DNA from: Candidatus Nomurabacteria bacterium
GTDB lineage: Bacteria > Patescibacteriota > Minisyncoccia > Phycocordibacterales > UBA9973
Reading direction: 5' to 3'
Assembly: GCA_943350065.1 (NCBI GenBank)
Contig: CALQZZ010000045.1
Location: 1-5,068 of the forward strand
Length of the DNA: 5,068 bases
Under the pieces are notes generated by a model. That model was given only the letters and a program-made list of their open reading frames with translations, did not search any database and had not been told where the DNA came from. This document shows, one piece after another, positions 1 through 5,068 of the stretch (the first letter of the stretch is position 1; each line of letters begins with the position of its first letter). The position numbers and the translations under genes were made by a program.

Positions 1-1
1 T

Positions 2-637
2 CAGGACTATCGTTATTTCCCAGATCCTGATTTACCAAAGATGAAACTTCACGAAGCTTTTGATTTAGAAGCTATGAAGAAAAATTTACCAGAAACTCCA
101 GCACAAAAGAGAGATAGATATAAAACAGCATATGGAATTAAAGACGAAGACATAGAAGTCTATATCAATGATTTAGAACTCGGAAAATGGTTCGAAGAAA
201 TAATTGTAGAACTCAGTGATAATAAAGATTTAGCAAAAGTTGCTTCTAACTATATAACGACAGACTTTATCGGTCTAAGGAAAAATAATCCTGAAATAAA
301 AAAGCCAAGTGCTTTTAACTTTGCTGAACTTGTCACATTAATTTTTGAAAATAAAATTTCTTCACGTGCTGGAAAAGATATTCTTGCAATGATTGTTGTC
401 GAAGATGCTAGTCCACTTAAAATAGCTACAGAAAAAGATTTACTTCAGAAAAACGATACAGGCGCACTAACAGAAATTGCTCAAAAAATTATTGCAGGAA
501 ACGAAAAAGTCGTTGCTGACTATAAGGGTGGTAAAGAAGTCGCCCTTATGTCACTCGTCGGTCAAATGATGAAAGAAACAAAAGGCTCCGCGAATCCCCA
601 AGTAGCAAAGCAACTCCTTATTGACTTATTAAAATAA
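2..637 (+). CDS. gatB: Asp-tRNA(Asn)/Glu-tRNA(Gln) amidotransferase subunit B, C-terminal part (5' end outside the window)
   Basis: GatB is the tRNA-binding and kinase subunit of the cytoplasmic GatCAB complex. The complex converts Glu-tRNA(Gln) and Asp-tRNA(Asn) into Gln-tRNA and Asn-tRNA using ammonia delivered from GatA. The open frame enters from the left edge and begins with QDYRYFPDPDLP, the family signature near the end of the catalytic cradle domain. A helical linker follows. The last roughly 100 codons form a YqeY-like tail domain, recognisable from FAELVTLIFENKISSRAGKDI and from the closing LVGQMMKETKGSANPQ motif, which contacts tRNA. About 211 codons are visible. The family usually has 470-500, so over half lies upstream. 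The ATG at 41 is internal, because conserved sequence precedes it. The gene ends with TAA and has no T-tract terminator after it. Identification is by recognised motifs and is very secure. Confidence 0.96.
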   Translation, partial: QDYRYFPDPDLPKMKLHEAFDLEAMKKNLPETPAQKRDRYKTAYGIKDEDIEVYINDLELGKWFEEIIVELSDNKDLAKVASNYITTDFIGLRKNNPEIKKPSAFNFAELVTLIFENKISSRAGKDILAMIVVEDASPLKIATEKDLLQKNDTGALTEIAQKIIAGNEKVVADYKGGKEVALMSLVGQMMKETKGSANPQVAKQLLIDLLK

Positions 638-645
638 ACTCTGTA

Positions 646-688
646 TTGTAAAAGAAAAATAAGTTAAACAATATAAATTCTTTTACAA
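646..688. repeat. Perfect 11-bp inverted repeat in front of the orphan gene
   Basis: TTGTAAAAGAA at 646-656 is repeated as its exact reverse complement TTCTTTTACAA at 678-688, separated by 21 bases. The right arm ends one base before the ATG at 689. The arms are centred 32 bp apart, close to three helical turns, so a dimeric protein could meet both on one face of the DNA. A TATAAA box (672-677) lies between them, directly against the right arm. This arrangement fits an operator for a regulator, perhaps the orphan protein itself. It could instead act as an RNA hairpin covering the start codon in read-through transcripts from gatB. There is no T-run after it, so it is not an ordinary terminator. 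The repeat is seen directly; any role is inferred. Confidence 0.7.
672..677 (+). promoter_or_regulatory. Candidate -10 box for the orphan gene
   Basis: TATAAA matches the sigma-70 -10 consensus at five of six positions and ends 11 bases before the ATG at 689. Transcription would begin around 684-686, giving a leader of only a few bases. The TTGTAA at 646-651 could be a -35 box, but the 20-base spacer is longer than the usual 16-18. The alternative CAATAT at 669-674 gives a 17-base spacer but matches the -10 consensus poorly. In such AT-rich DNA a box like this can arise by chance, so this is a moderate call supported mainly by the similar geometry at 1736 and 4395. Confidence 0.45.
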
Positions 689-1684
689 ATGAAAAATACA
701 ATAGATAAATTGCTCAAAATGGGTAATGTTAAATTCGTTAATTTTATTAATGCTTTATTGCCTGCTATCCTTTTTAAGTCAAATTGGCTACAATTACTTT
801 CAAAAAACATCATTTTTTGTGATGATGCTGACTTTAAAAAAATAGATTCATTTAATGAATCAGAATATAAGGTTTGGGTTGAAAATTTAATTTCTTTCAC
901 TTCTTTTTTAAAACGAGTTATAAATCTTGTCTTTTTAAGAAAAATAGAAAGAATTTATGTTGCTCATTTAGTTAATTATTTTGAAGACATAAAAAGAAAC
1001 ACTGAACATGTTCCCAACAAAATGAAGCAGGAAATTTTTGAAGAATTAGCAAAAATTCGTAAAGAACTTTTTGTTTGTGTTTTAAGGGAATATTTGCAAA
1101 GCCCAGTTCCAAAAGAAAGTTCAAGTCTTTTTTCAGATTTTATTCGTAAAAATTATTTTTATGGAAAAAATTCTAAGCACATAGAAGGGGAGCTTAAAAA
1201 AAGTTTAATACCAGAAATAATAGAATCTATCGGTTTGGTTTTTGGTTCTTCTAAAATGAGTAAAAGTGAAATTGATGGATTTAACTATTCTTTTAAAGAT
1301 ATTAAGCGTAAATATTATTTACTTCTTATATATAGAAAATTTATTGAAAAAACTCAAGGAGAAGATCATGAAATTATAGCTTTATTTTCTCGAAGAGAAA
1401 AAAGGTTATCAAAAATACTTAAAATAGTTTTTGATAATGAAAGCAAAAAATTAAACACCGGAGAAGCAAATGCTATTTGTAATTTTTTAATAAAAATGGA
1501 TTTTGTTTCTGATATAGCTCCTGAATTTATTAGTTTGGTTGCATCTTATTTAAAAGGACAAAACGATGCACGAATACTTACAAGCAAAGATCGTAAAGAA
1601 ATGCTAGAAAAGATTAAAGTAAACAGTGGAAATTTGAATGAAGATATCCTTCATTCGTTAGTAATGAGAACTGCATTACAGTAG
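689..1684 (+). CDS. Hypothetical protein of unknown function, 331 residues, lysine-rich and probably all-helical
   Basis: I do not recognise this protein. It lacks a signal peptide and a convincing transmembrane segment. The hydrophobic stretches (about residues 14-29 and 75-97) are interrupted by charged or polar residues and look amphipathic. Much of the chain reads as charged helices, for example 111-136, 203-221 and 230-252. I see no catalytic motif, Walker box, zinc-binding cluster or classic helix-turn-helix. The gene is visibly poorer in GC than its neighbours: bases 901-960 contain 11 G/C of 60, against 30 of 60 at 2161-2220 in the aldolase. The ATG at 689 is the first in frame and lies beside a candidate -10 box, with no Shine-Dalgarno sequence. 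The gene sits alone between gatB and the aldolase, with its own promoter candidate, inverted repeat and terminator, suggesting independent expression and possibly separate acquisition. The long open frame makes it a credible gene; function is unknown. Confidence 0.85.
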   Translation: MKNTIDKLLKMGNVKFVNFINALLPAILFKSNWLQLLSKNIIFCDDADFKKIDSFNESEYKVWVENLISFTSFLKRVINLVFLRKIERIYVAHLVNYFEDIKRNTEHVPNKMKQEIFEELAKIRKELFVCVLREYLQSPVPKESSSLFSDFIRKNYFYGKNSKHIEGELKKSLIPEIIESIGLVFGSSKMSKSEIDGFNYSFKDIKRKYYLLLIYRKFIEKTQGEDHEIIALFSRREKRLSKILKIVFDNESKKLNTGEANAICNFLIKMDFVSDIAPEFISLVASYLKGQNDARILTSKDRKEMLEKIKVNSGNLNEDILHSLVMRTALQ

Positions 1685-1691
1685 TATTTAG

Positions 1692-1728
1692 GCCATCGTG
1701 TGAAAACATGATGGCTTTTTTTATTTTT
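1692..1728 (+). terminator. Rho-independent terminator of the orphan gene
   Basis: GCCATCGTG at 1692-1700 pairs with CATGATGGC at 1707-1715 as a 9-bp stem with one G-U pair. The loop is the six bases TGAAAA. Seven T residues follow immediately at 1716-1722, then A and five more T. It begins seven bases after the TAG stop at 1682-1684. Stem, loop and T-tract all have normal intrinsic-terminator proportions. It should isolate the orphan gene from the aldolase operon. Confidence 0.92.
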
Positions 1729-1732
1729 AATA

Positions 1733-1741
1733 TGGTAAAAT
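1733..1741 (+). promoter_or_regulatory. Extended -10 promoter of the aldolase operon, predicting a leaderless mRNA
   Basis: TGGTAAAAT is an extended -10 element: TG, one base, then TAAAAT (1736-1741), which matches TATAAT at five of six positions. Only six bases separate it from the ATG at 1748. Transcription starting about seven bases below the box would therefore begin at or next to the start codon. No good -35 hexamer is visible. The expected region is the T-tract of the preceding terminator, and the extended TG may compensate. No ribosome-binding site could fit in this space. Confidence 0.62.
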
Positions 1742-1747
1742 ATACGC

Positions 1748-2614
1748 ATGAAAACATTACGTGAATATATAAAAGAAGCGCAGGAAAAAGGTGTTGCTAT
1801 TGGTCATTTTAATATTTCAAATTTAGAAGCATTACATGGTATTTATGCTGCGGCAAAGAAATTAAATTTACCAGTTATTATCGGAGTCTCAGAAGGTGAA
1901 GAAAAATTCGCAGGACTCGAAGAAGTTTATGTATTAGTGAGTGAAATTCGTACTCGTGATAATTATCCGATATTTTTAAATGCCGATCATCATGCATCTT
2001 TCGAATCAGTAAAGAAATGTATCGACGTTGGTTTCGATATGGCTATTATAGATAATACAAAACTTCCTTTCGAAGAAAATGTAGCCATTACAAAAAAGTG
2101 CGTAGACTACGCACGTGAAGTTACAAAAAATACAGGAAGAGATGTTTTGATCGAAGCAGAGCTCGGTTTTATTGGCTCTGGTTCTGTGATTCGCGACAGT
2201 ATTCCAGAAGGTGCAGGAGTACTTACCAAACCCGAAGATGCGAAGAATTTCGTAGATGCTACTGGAATTGATTTATTTGCTCCATCTGTCGGATCTATTC
2301 ATGGACTCATAAAGACAGGTAAACCACATATTGATGCAGTACTCGTAGGTGAAATAAAAAATATTACAGGTATACCACTCGTGCTTCATGGAGGTTCAGG
2401 TCTTCGCGACGAAGATTTTACAAATGCTATCAAAGCTGGAATTTCTATCGTGCATATAAACAGTGAAATCCGTCTCGCATTCAAAGAAGCAGTAGAAAAA
2501 ACAATTGCTGCAAATCCGACAGAAATAACTCCTGCGAAAATTCTACAGCCTGCAGTTGATGCTATCGAAGCTGTAGTAGAATCAAGATTAAAATTATTTA
2601 ATGGAATGCAATAA
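1748..2614 (+). CDS. fba: Class II fructose-bisphosphate aldolase family protein (ketose-bisphosphate aldolase)
   Basis: This zinc-dependent cytoplasmic TIM-barrel enzyme should cleave or form fructose 1,6-bisphosphate from dihydroxyacetone phosphate and glyceraldehyde 3-phosphate. At 288 residues it has the length of the GatY/KbaY-like short class II aldolases, so tagatose-bisphosphate specificity cannot be excluded. Visible residues include the proton donor D80 and zinc ligand H81 in LNADHH, the EAELG motif (E137), zinc ligand H185 in VGSIHG, zinc ligand H214 in LHGGSG with its phosphate-binding glycines, and the NTKLPFEEN segment (103-111). Two positions differ from the textbook enzyme by eye alignment: the first His of the usual HxDH is N78, and the usual Asn of the KxNxxT segment appears as H236 in VHINSEIR. 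The ATG sits directly below an extended -10 box without a Shine-Dalgarno sequence. The 3' end overlaps the next gene by 14 bases. The family call is very secure; the exact sugar substrate is not. Confidence 0.93.
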   Translation: MKTLREYIKEAQEKGVAIGHFNISNLEALHGIYAAAKKLNLPVIIGVSEGEEKFAGLEEVYVLVSEIRTRDNYPIFLNADHHASFESVKKCIDVGFDMAIIDNTKLPFEENVAITKKCVDYAREVTKNTGRDVLIEAELGFIGSGSVIRDSIPEGAGVLTKPEDAKNFVDATGIDLFAPSVGSIHGLIKTGKPHIDAVLVGEIKNITGIPLVLHGGSGLRDEDFTNAIKAGISIVHINSEIRLAFKEAVEKTIAANPTEITPAKILQPAVDAIEAVVESRLKLFNGMQ

Positions 2615-4358
2615 TATTTTGAAAGAAGAAATACAAAAAATAATAAAAGGGGAAGTGGATGATAGTGATGAAACACTTAAAAAATATTCTCATGATGCGA
2701 GTATTTTCGAAATTCGTCCGAAGTTTGTAATTTTCCCAAAAGATAGTGAGGACGTTCAGAATTTAGTTAAATTTGTAACTAAAAATAATGAAGACGTAAA
2801 AAATAAAGGATTGCATGAAAAGGCAGATTTACTTTCTATTACATGCCGTTGTGCAGGAACAGATATGTCTGGCGGGGCTATTGGTGAATCTATAATTTTA
2901 GATTTTACTAAATATATGAATAAACTTATTAGTTTCCAGGAAAACACTATAACTGTTCAGCCTGGAATGTTTTACAGAGATTTTGAAAAAATAACTTTGG
3001 AACGCGGTCTTATTTTACCATGCTATACGGCATCTAAAGGTTTAAATGCTATGGGTGGAATGTTTGGAAATAATTCTGCAGGAGAGAGAACTTTGAAATA
3101 CGGGAAGACTGAAGATTATATAATAGAATCAAAGGTTGTTTTTACTGATGGAGTAGAGAGAATTATAAAATCAATTCCAGAAAATCAAATTTCTAATCAA
3201 GACGAATATAGTAAAAAGATTTTTGAATTAGTAAAAAATAATGAAGAAGAAATAGCTCAAGCAAAACCAAAAGTTCATAAAAATTCCGCTGGATATTATT
3301 TGTGGAATTTAATTCGTAATTTTTCCTCCCCTTACGAAGGGGAGGTGGCGAGTACTCGAGCCGGAGGGGTGAATAATAAAGTCTTTGATTTAAATAAACT
3401 CCTCGTTGGTTCTCAAGGAACTTTAGGTATAGCGACAGAAGTTACTTTTAAACTTGTAAAAAATCCAAAGTATTCAAAACTCGTAGCTGTTTTTATGACA
3501 GATTTGGAACCATTAGGTAGACTCGTGGATGAGATTTTACCTTTGAATCCTGAGACACTGGAAACATATGATGACAAGACGATGAAGCTTGCCGTGAAGT
3601 TTTTTCCAGACTTTTTAAAAACAAAAGGATTAATAGGTATGATTAAATTTATGTGGTCATTCTTGCCAGAGCTCGGAATGATGATTACAGGCGGTTTTCC
3701 TAAAATGATTTTGCTTGTAGAATTTGCTGGCGATAATGAAGAGCAAGCGAATACTCAATGTATAAAATTAAAAGAAGCGATAAAACATTTTAATTTAAAA
3801 GTTCATATTACGAAATCAGATGCAGAGGCAGGAAAGTATTGGGATATTCGTAGAGAAAGTTTCAATTTACTTCGTAAACATGTCGCGAATAAAAGAACAG
3901 CACCATTTATCGATGATATTATTGTTCGTCCAGAATTTTTACCAAAATTTATTCCAGAGTTAAATAAAATTTTAGGAAATTATGATATTACATACACAAT
4001 AGCAGGGCATGCTGGTGATGGAAATTTTCACATAATTCCACTCATGGATTTCACTCGTCCTGATACTGCAAAAATAATTTTAGAACTCGGAGAAAAAGTT
4101 TATGATTTAGTTTTGCGTTATCATGGGTCTATAACGGCTGAACATAATGATGGAATAGTACGAACTCCATACCTAGAAAAGATGTATGGTGAAAGAATTT
4201 ACAATTTATTCAAACAAACAAAGACTATTTTTGACCCGAATAATATTTTAAATCCTGGTAAAAAGATAGCCCTATCTGGAAACGGGCAAGGCGGTACAAA
4301 AGAATATATAGCTAGTCATTTAGCTATAGAACACCCAAAACCACATCACGGGGTGTAA
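2601..4358 (+). CDS. FAD-binding oxidase, GlcD / D-lactate dehydrogenase-like
   Basis: The protein belongs to the flavin oxidoreductases that oxidise D-2-hydroxyacids such as D-lactate or glycolate. The N-terminal FAD-binding (PCMH-type) domain shows AGTDMSGGAIGESIILDF (85-102), GLNAMGGMFGNNSAGERTLKYG (147-168), KNSAGYYLW (227-235) and KLLVGSQGTLGIATE (266-280). The C-terminal FAD-oxidase domain shows RRESFNLLRKH (417-427), GHAGDGNFH (469-477) and the ITAEHNDGIVRTPYLE stretch (511-526), ending at DPNNILNPGKK (545-555). A roughly 30-residue tail follows. No Cys-rich iron-sulfur or GlpC-like domain is present, so the electron acceptor is not evident. The ATG at 2601 lies inside the aldolase gene, and conserved sequence (KYSHDASIFEIRPK) begins only about 28 residues in, supporting this start. 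No Shine-Dalgarno sequence precedes it, so coupling to aldolase translation is likely. Residues 242-257 are an unusual GC-rich insertion (separate entry). Substrate is inferred from family only. Confidence 0.92.
   Translation: MECNNILKEEIQKIIKGEVDDSDETLKKYSHDASIFEIRPKFVIFPKDSEDVQNLVKFVTKNNEDVKNKGLHEKADLLSITCRCAGTDMSGGAIGESIILDFTKYMNKLISFQENTITVQPGMFYRDFEKITLERGLILPCYTASKGLNAMGGMFGNNSAGERTLKYGKTEDYIIESKVVFTDGVERIIKSIPENQISNQDEYSKKIFELVKNNEEEIAQAKPKVHKNSAGYYLWNLIRNFSSPYEGEVASTRAGGVNNKVFDLNKLLVGSQGTLGIATEVTFKLVKNPKYSKLVAVFMTDLEPLGRLVDEILPLNPETLETYDDKTMKLAVKFFPDFLKTKGLIGMIKFMWSFLPELGMMITGGFPKMILLVEFAGDNEEQANTQCIKLKEAIKHFNLKVHITKSDAEAGKYWDIRRESFNLLRKHVANKRTAPFIDDIIVRPEFLPKFIPELNKILGNYDITYTIAGHAGDGNFHIIPLMDFTRPDTAKIILELGEKVYDLVLRYHGSITAEHNDGIVRTPYLEKMYGERIYNLFKQTKTIFDPNNILNPGKKIALSGNGQGGTKEYIASHLAIEHPKPHHGV
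3324..3371 (+). repeat. GC-rich palindromic element inserted in frame in the FAD oxidase gene
   Basis: CCTCCCCTT (3325-3333) pairs perfectly with AAGGGGAGG (3337-3345) across a three-base ACG loop. The self-complementary CGAGTACTCG (3349-3358) follows, bracketed by GGC (3347-3349) and GCC (3360-3362). It closes with GGAGGGGTG (3363-3371), whose GGAGG can alternatively pair with the first CCTCC. From 3325 to 3371, 32 of 47 bases are G or C, in a strongly AT-rich gene. It spans exactly 16 codons, residues 242-257 (S242 to V257), using GGG, GCG, GAG, CGA and GCC codons that are rare in the surrounding gene. It lies between the conserved KNSAGYYLW and LLVGSQGTLG motifs, where relatives have a short connector. 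It resembles dispersed palindromic repeats that in some bacteria (for example the RPE elements of Rickettsia) insert into proteins. No second copy is visible in this window, so repeat status is inferred. Confidence 0.68.
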
Positions 4359-4372
4359 TTAGTTCCAAAGAC

Positions 4373-4400
4373 TTGCATTTTCAGTTTTTTTATATATAAT
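4373..4400 (+). promoter_or_regulatory. Promoter of rplY, predicting a leaderless mRNA
   Basis: A perfect -10 box TATAAT (4395-4400) stands 16 bases below TTGCAT (4373-4378), which matches the -35 consensus TTGACA at its first three positions. The spacer is T-rich. Only seven bases separate the -10 box from the ATG at 4408, so the expected transcription start falls on or right beside the start codon. There is no room for a Shine-Dalgarno sequence. This is the best promoter in the window and suits a highly expressed ribosomal protein gene. Confidence 0.82.
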
Positions 4401-4407
4401 AGAGTTC

Positions 4408-5040
4408 ATGTTCACAATAAAAGCTAAAACAAGAGATCCAAAGGCAGATTTGTCTGCTTTAAGAAAAGGCGGAGAAATCCCAGCTGTTTTTTACGGTATG
4501 GGCAAAGAAACAACTCCTATTACTATTTCATCTGTTGAATTTAAAAAAGTTTGGCACAAAGCTGGAGAATCTTCTACTGTAAAGATTGAAGCAGAATCTG
4601 GTGCTGTAGATACTCTTATCCACGAAGTTCAAGTTCACCCTGTTACTGATGAGCCAATACATGTCGACTTCTTAGTCGTTGATATGAATAAGAAAATCAA
4701 GGTTCACGTTCCTGTAGAATTTACTGGTGTATCAGCTGCTGTAAAAGGTGGTCTAGGATCACTTGTCAAAGTTCTTCACGAAGTCGAAGTCGAGGCTCTT
4801 CCAAAAGATCTTCCGCATAATCTTGAAATTGATATTTCAAAATTAATTACTGTCGATGACGTCGTATTAGTTTCAGATATTTCTATTCCAGCAAACGTTA
4901 CTATAATAACTGCATTGGAAGAAGTAGTAGCAAGTATTGCTGTACAAAAAGAGGAAGTAGAAGTCGCTCCAGTAGATCTATCAGCAATTGAAGTAGAAAA
5001 GAAGGGTAAGAAAGAAGAAGAAGCTCCAGTTGCTGAATAA
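4408..5040 (+). CDS. rplY: 50S ribosomal protein L25/CTC (TL5 family)
   Basis: L25 of the long, CTC/TL5 type binds 5S rRNA in the central protuberance of the large ribosomal subunit. The N-terminal 5S-binding domain (about residues 1-90) shows the family start (IKAKTRDP), the LRKGGEIPAVFYG motif (18-30) and HEVQVHPVTDEPIHVDFL (72-89). The second beta domain (about 91-180) contains KVHVPVEFTG, KGGLGSLVKVLHEVEVEALPKDLPHNLEIDISKL and a closing ITALEEVVAS. The last 30 or so residues form a low-complexity Glu/Lys/Ala/Val tail, common in the family and probably disordered. The 210-residue length is typical of the two-domain form rather than the short E. coli L25. The gene is monocistronic at its 5' side, with its own strong promoter and no Shine-Dalgarno sequence. 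No hairpin terminator is visible before the window ends. Identification is secure. Confidence 0.96.
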   Translation: MFTIKAKTRDPKADLSALRKGGEIPAVFYGMGKETTPITISSVEFKKVWHKAGESSTVKIEAESGAVDTLIHEVQVHPVTDEPIHVDFLVVDMNKKIKVHVPVEFTGVSAAVKGGLGSLVKVLHEVEVEALPKDLPHNLEIDISKLITVDDVVLVSDISIPANVTIITALEEVVASIAVQKEEVEVAPVDLSAIEVEKKGKKEEEAPVAE

Positions 5041-5055
5041 AAATTTGAATATATA

Positions 5056-5064
5056 TGATATAAT
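5056..5064 (+). promoter_or_regulatory. Extended -10 element for a gene beyond the right edge
   Basis: TGATATAAT combines the extended TG motif with a perfect TATAAT (5059-5064), 16 bases after the rplY stop. No -35 hexamer lies at normal spacing; the TTGAAT at 5045-5050 is only eight bases away. By analogy with the boxes before 1748 and 4408, a start codon about 6-8 bases below it would fall at roughly 5071-5073, just outside the window. Confidence 0.5.
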
Positions 5065-5068
5065 AAAA

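Noticed and set aside
41..43. ATG as the start of the first gene
   Set aside because: The frame is open to the left edge, and the codons from position 2 encode the conserved GatB sequence QDYRYFPDPDLP, so this is an internal Met of a truncated gene.
646..688. Inverted repeat as a gatB terminator
   Set aside because: The stem is mostly A/T pairs, the loop is 21 bases, and no T-run follows the right arm, so it does not have the form of an intrinsic terminator.
664..900. Minus-strand open frame of 78 codons
   Set aside because: It lies opposite the orphan gene and its spacer, has no recognisable sequence, promoter or ribosome-binding site, and is expected by chance in AT-rich DNA.
2886..2910. 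Short inverted repeat AATCTA/TAGATT in the FAD oxidase gene
   Set aside because: Six A/T-rich base pairs inside a conserved coding region are easily explained by chance.
2386..2947. Two minus-strand open frames (2386-2676 and 2756-2947)
   Set aside because: Both are opposite strongly conserved parts of the aldolase and the FAD oxidase and encode nothing recognisable, so they are shadows.
4331..4356. ACACCC/GGGTGT hairpin at the end of the FAD oxidase gene as a terminator
   Set aside because: The stem is only 6 bp with a 14-base loop, and it is followed by AATTAGTTCC rather than T residues. The nearest T-run is about 30 bases away in the rplY promoter spacer.
5045..5050. TTGAAT as the -35 box for the promoter at the right edge
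   Set aside because: It is only eight bases from the -10 box, half the spacing needed by a sigma-70-type polymerase.
1..5068. Alternative genetic code (UGA read as glycine or tryptophan, as in some CPR lineages)
   Set aside because: No gene needs an in-frame TGA to be read through, conserved glycines use GGN and tryptophans use TGG. All five stops are TAA or TAG, so recoding is not excluded but there is no sign of it.

Overview
The window looks like a piece of chromosome from an uncultivated Candidate Phyla Radiation (Patescibacteria, Parcubacteria-like) bacterium. The evidence is indirect. The DNA is AT-rich and compact with all genes on the + strand. The FAD oxidase and class II aldolase carry motif variants that I associate from memory with Parcubacteria. 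Several starts have no Shine-Dalgarno sequence but have a -10 box directly in front of the start codon. There is no rRNA or other marker here that would settle the taxonomy. The standard genetic code is sufficient: all five stops are TAA or TAG, and the conserved glycines are encoded by GGN.

Layout: (1) positions 2-637 hold the 3' part of gatB (Asp-tRNA(Asn)/Glu-tRNA(Gln) amidotransferase subunit B). (2) Positions 638-688 are a short spacer with a perfect 11-bp inverted repeat around a -10-like box. (3) Positions 689-1684 hold an unrecognised, very AT-rich, lysine-rich 331-codon gene closed by a clear intrinsic terminator at 1692-1728. (4) Positions 1748-2614 hold a class II fructose-bisphosphate (ketose-bisphosphate) aldolase. 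It overlaps by 14 bases a 585-codon GlcD/D-lactate-dehydrogenase-like FAD oxidase (2601-4358), so the two are probably one operon. (5) Positions 4408-5040 hold rplY, ribosomal protein L25/CTC, with its own strong promoter. (6) An extended -10 element at 5056-5064 points to another gene just beyond the window.

The genes mix translation functions (charging of Gln/Asn tRNA, 5S rRNA binding) with a small central-carbon module (aldolase plus flavin 2-hydroxyacid-type oxidase). The orphan gene between them has its own promoter and terminator and looks like an independently expressed insert.

The most striking structure is a GC-rich palindromic element (3324-3371, 16 codons) lying in frame inside the FAD oxidase gene, between two conserved FAD-domain motifs. 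It looks like a mobile or repeat palindrome tolerated within a protein. Second is the consistent promoter geometry, which predicts leaderless mRNAs for the aldolase and rplY and a near-leaderless mRNA for the orphan gene. I see no CRISPR array, tRNA, rRNA, transposase or defence system.
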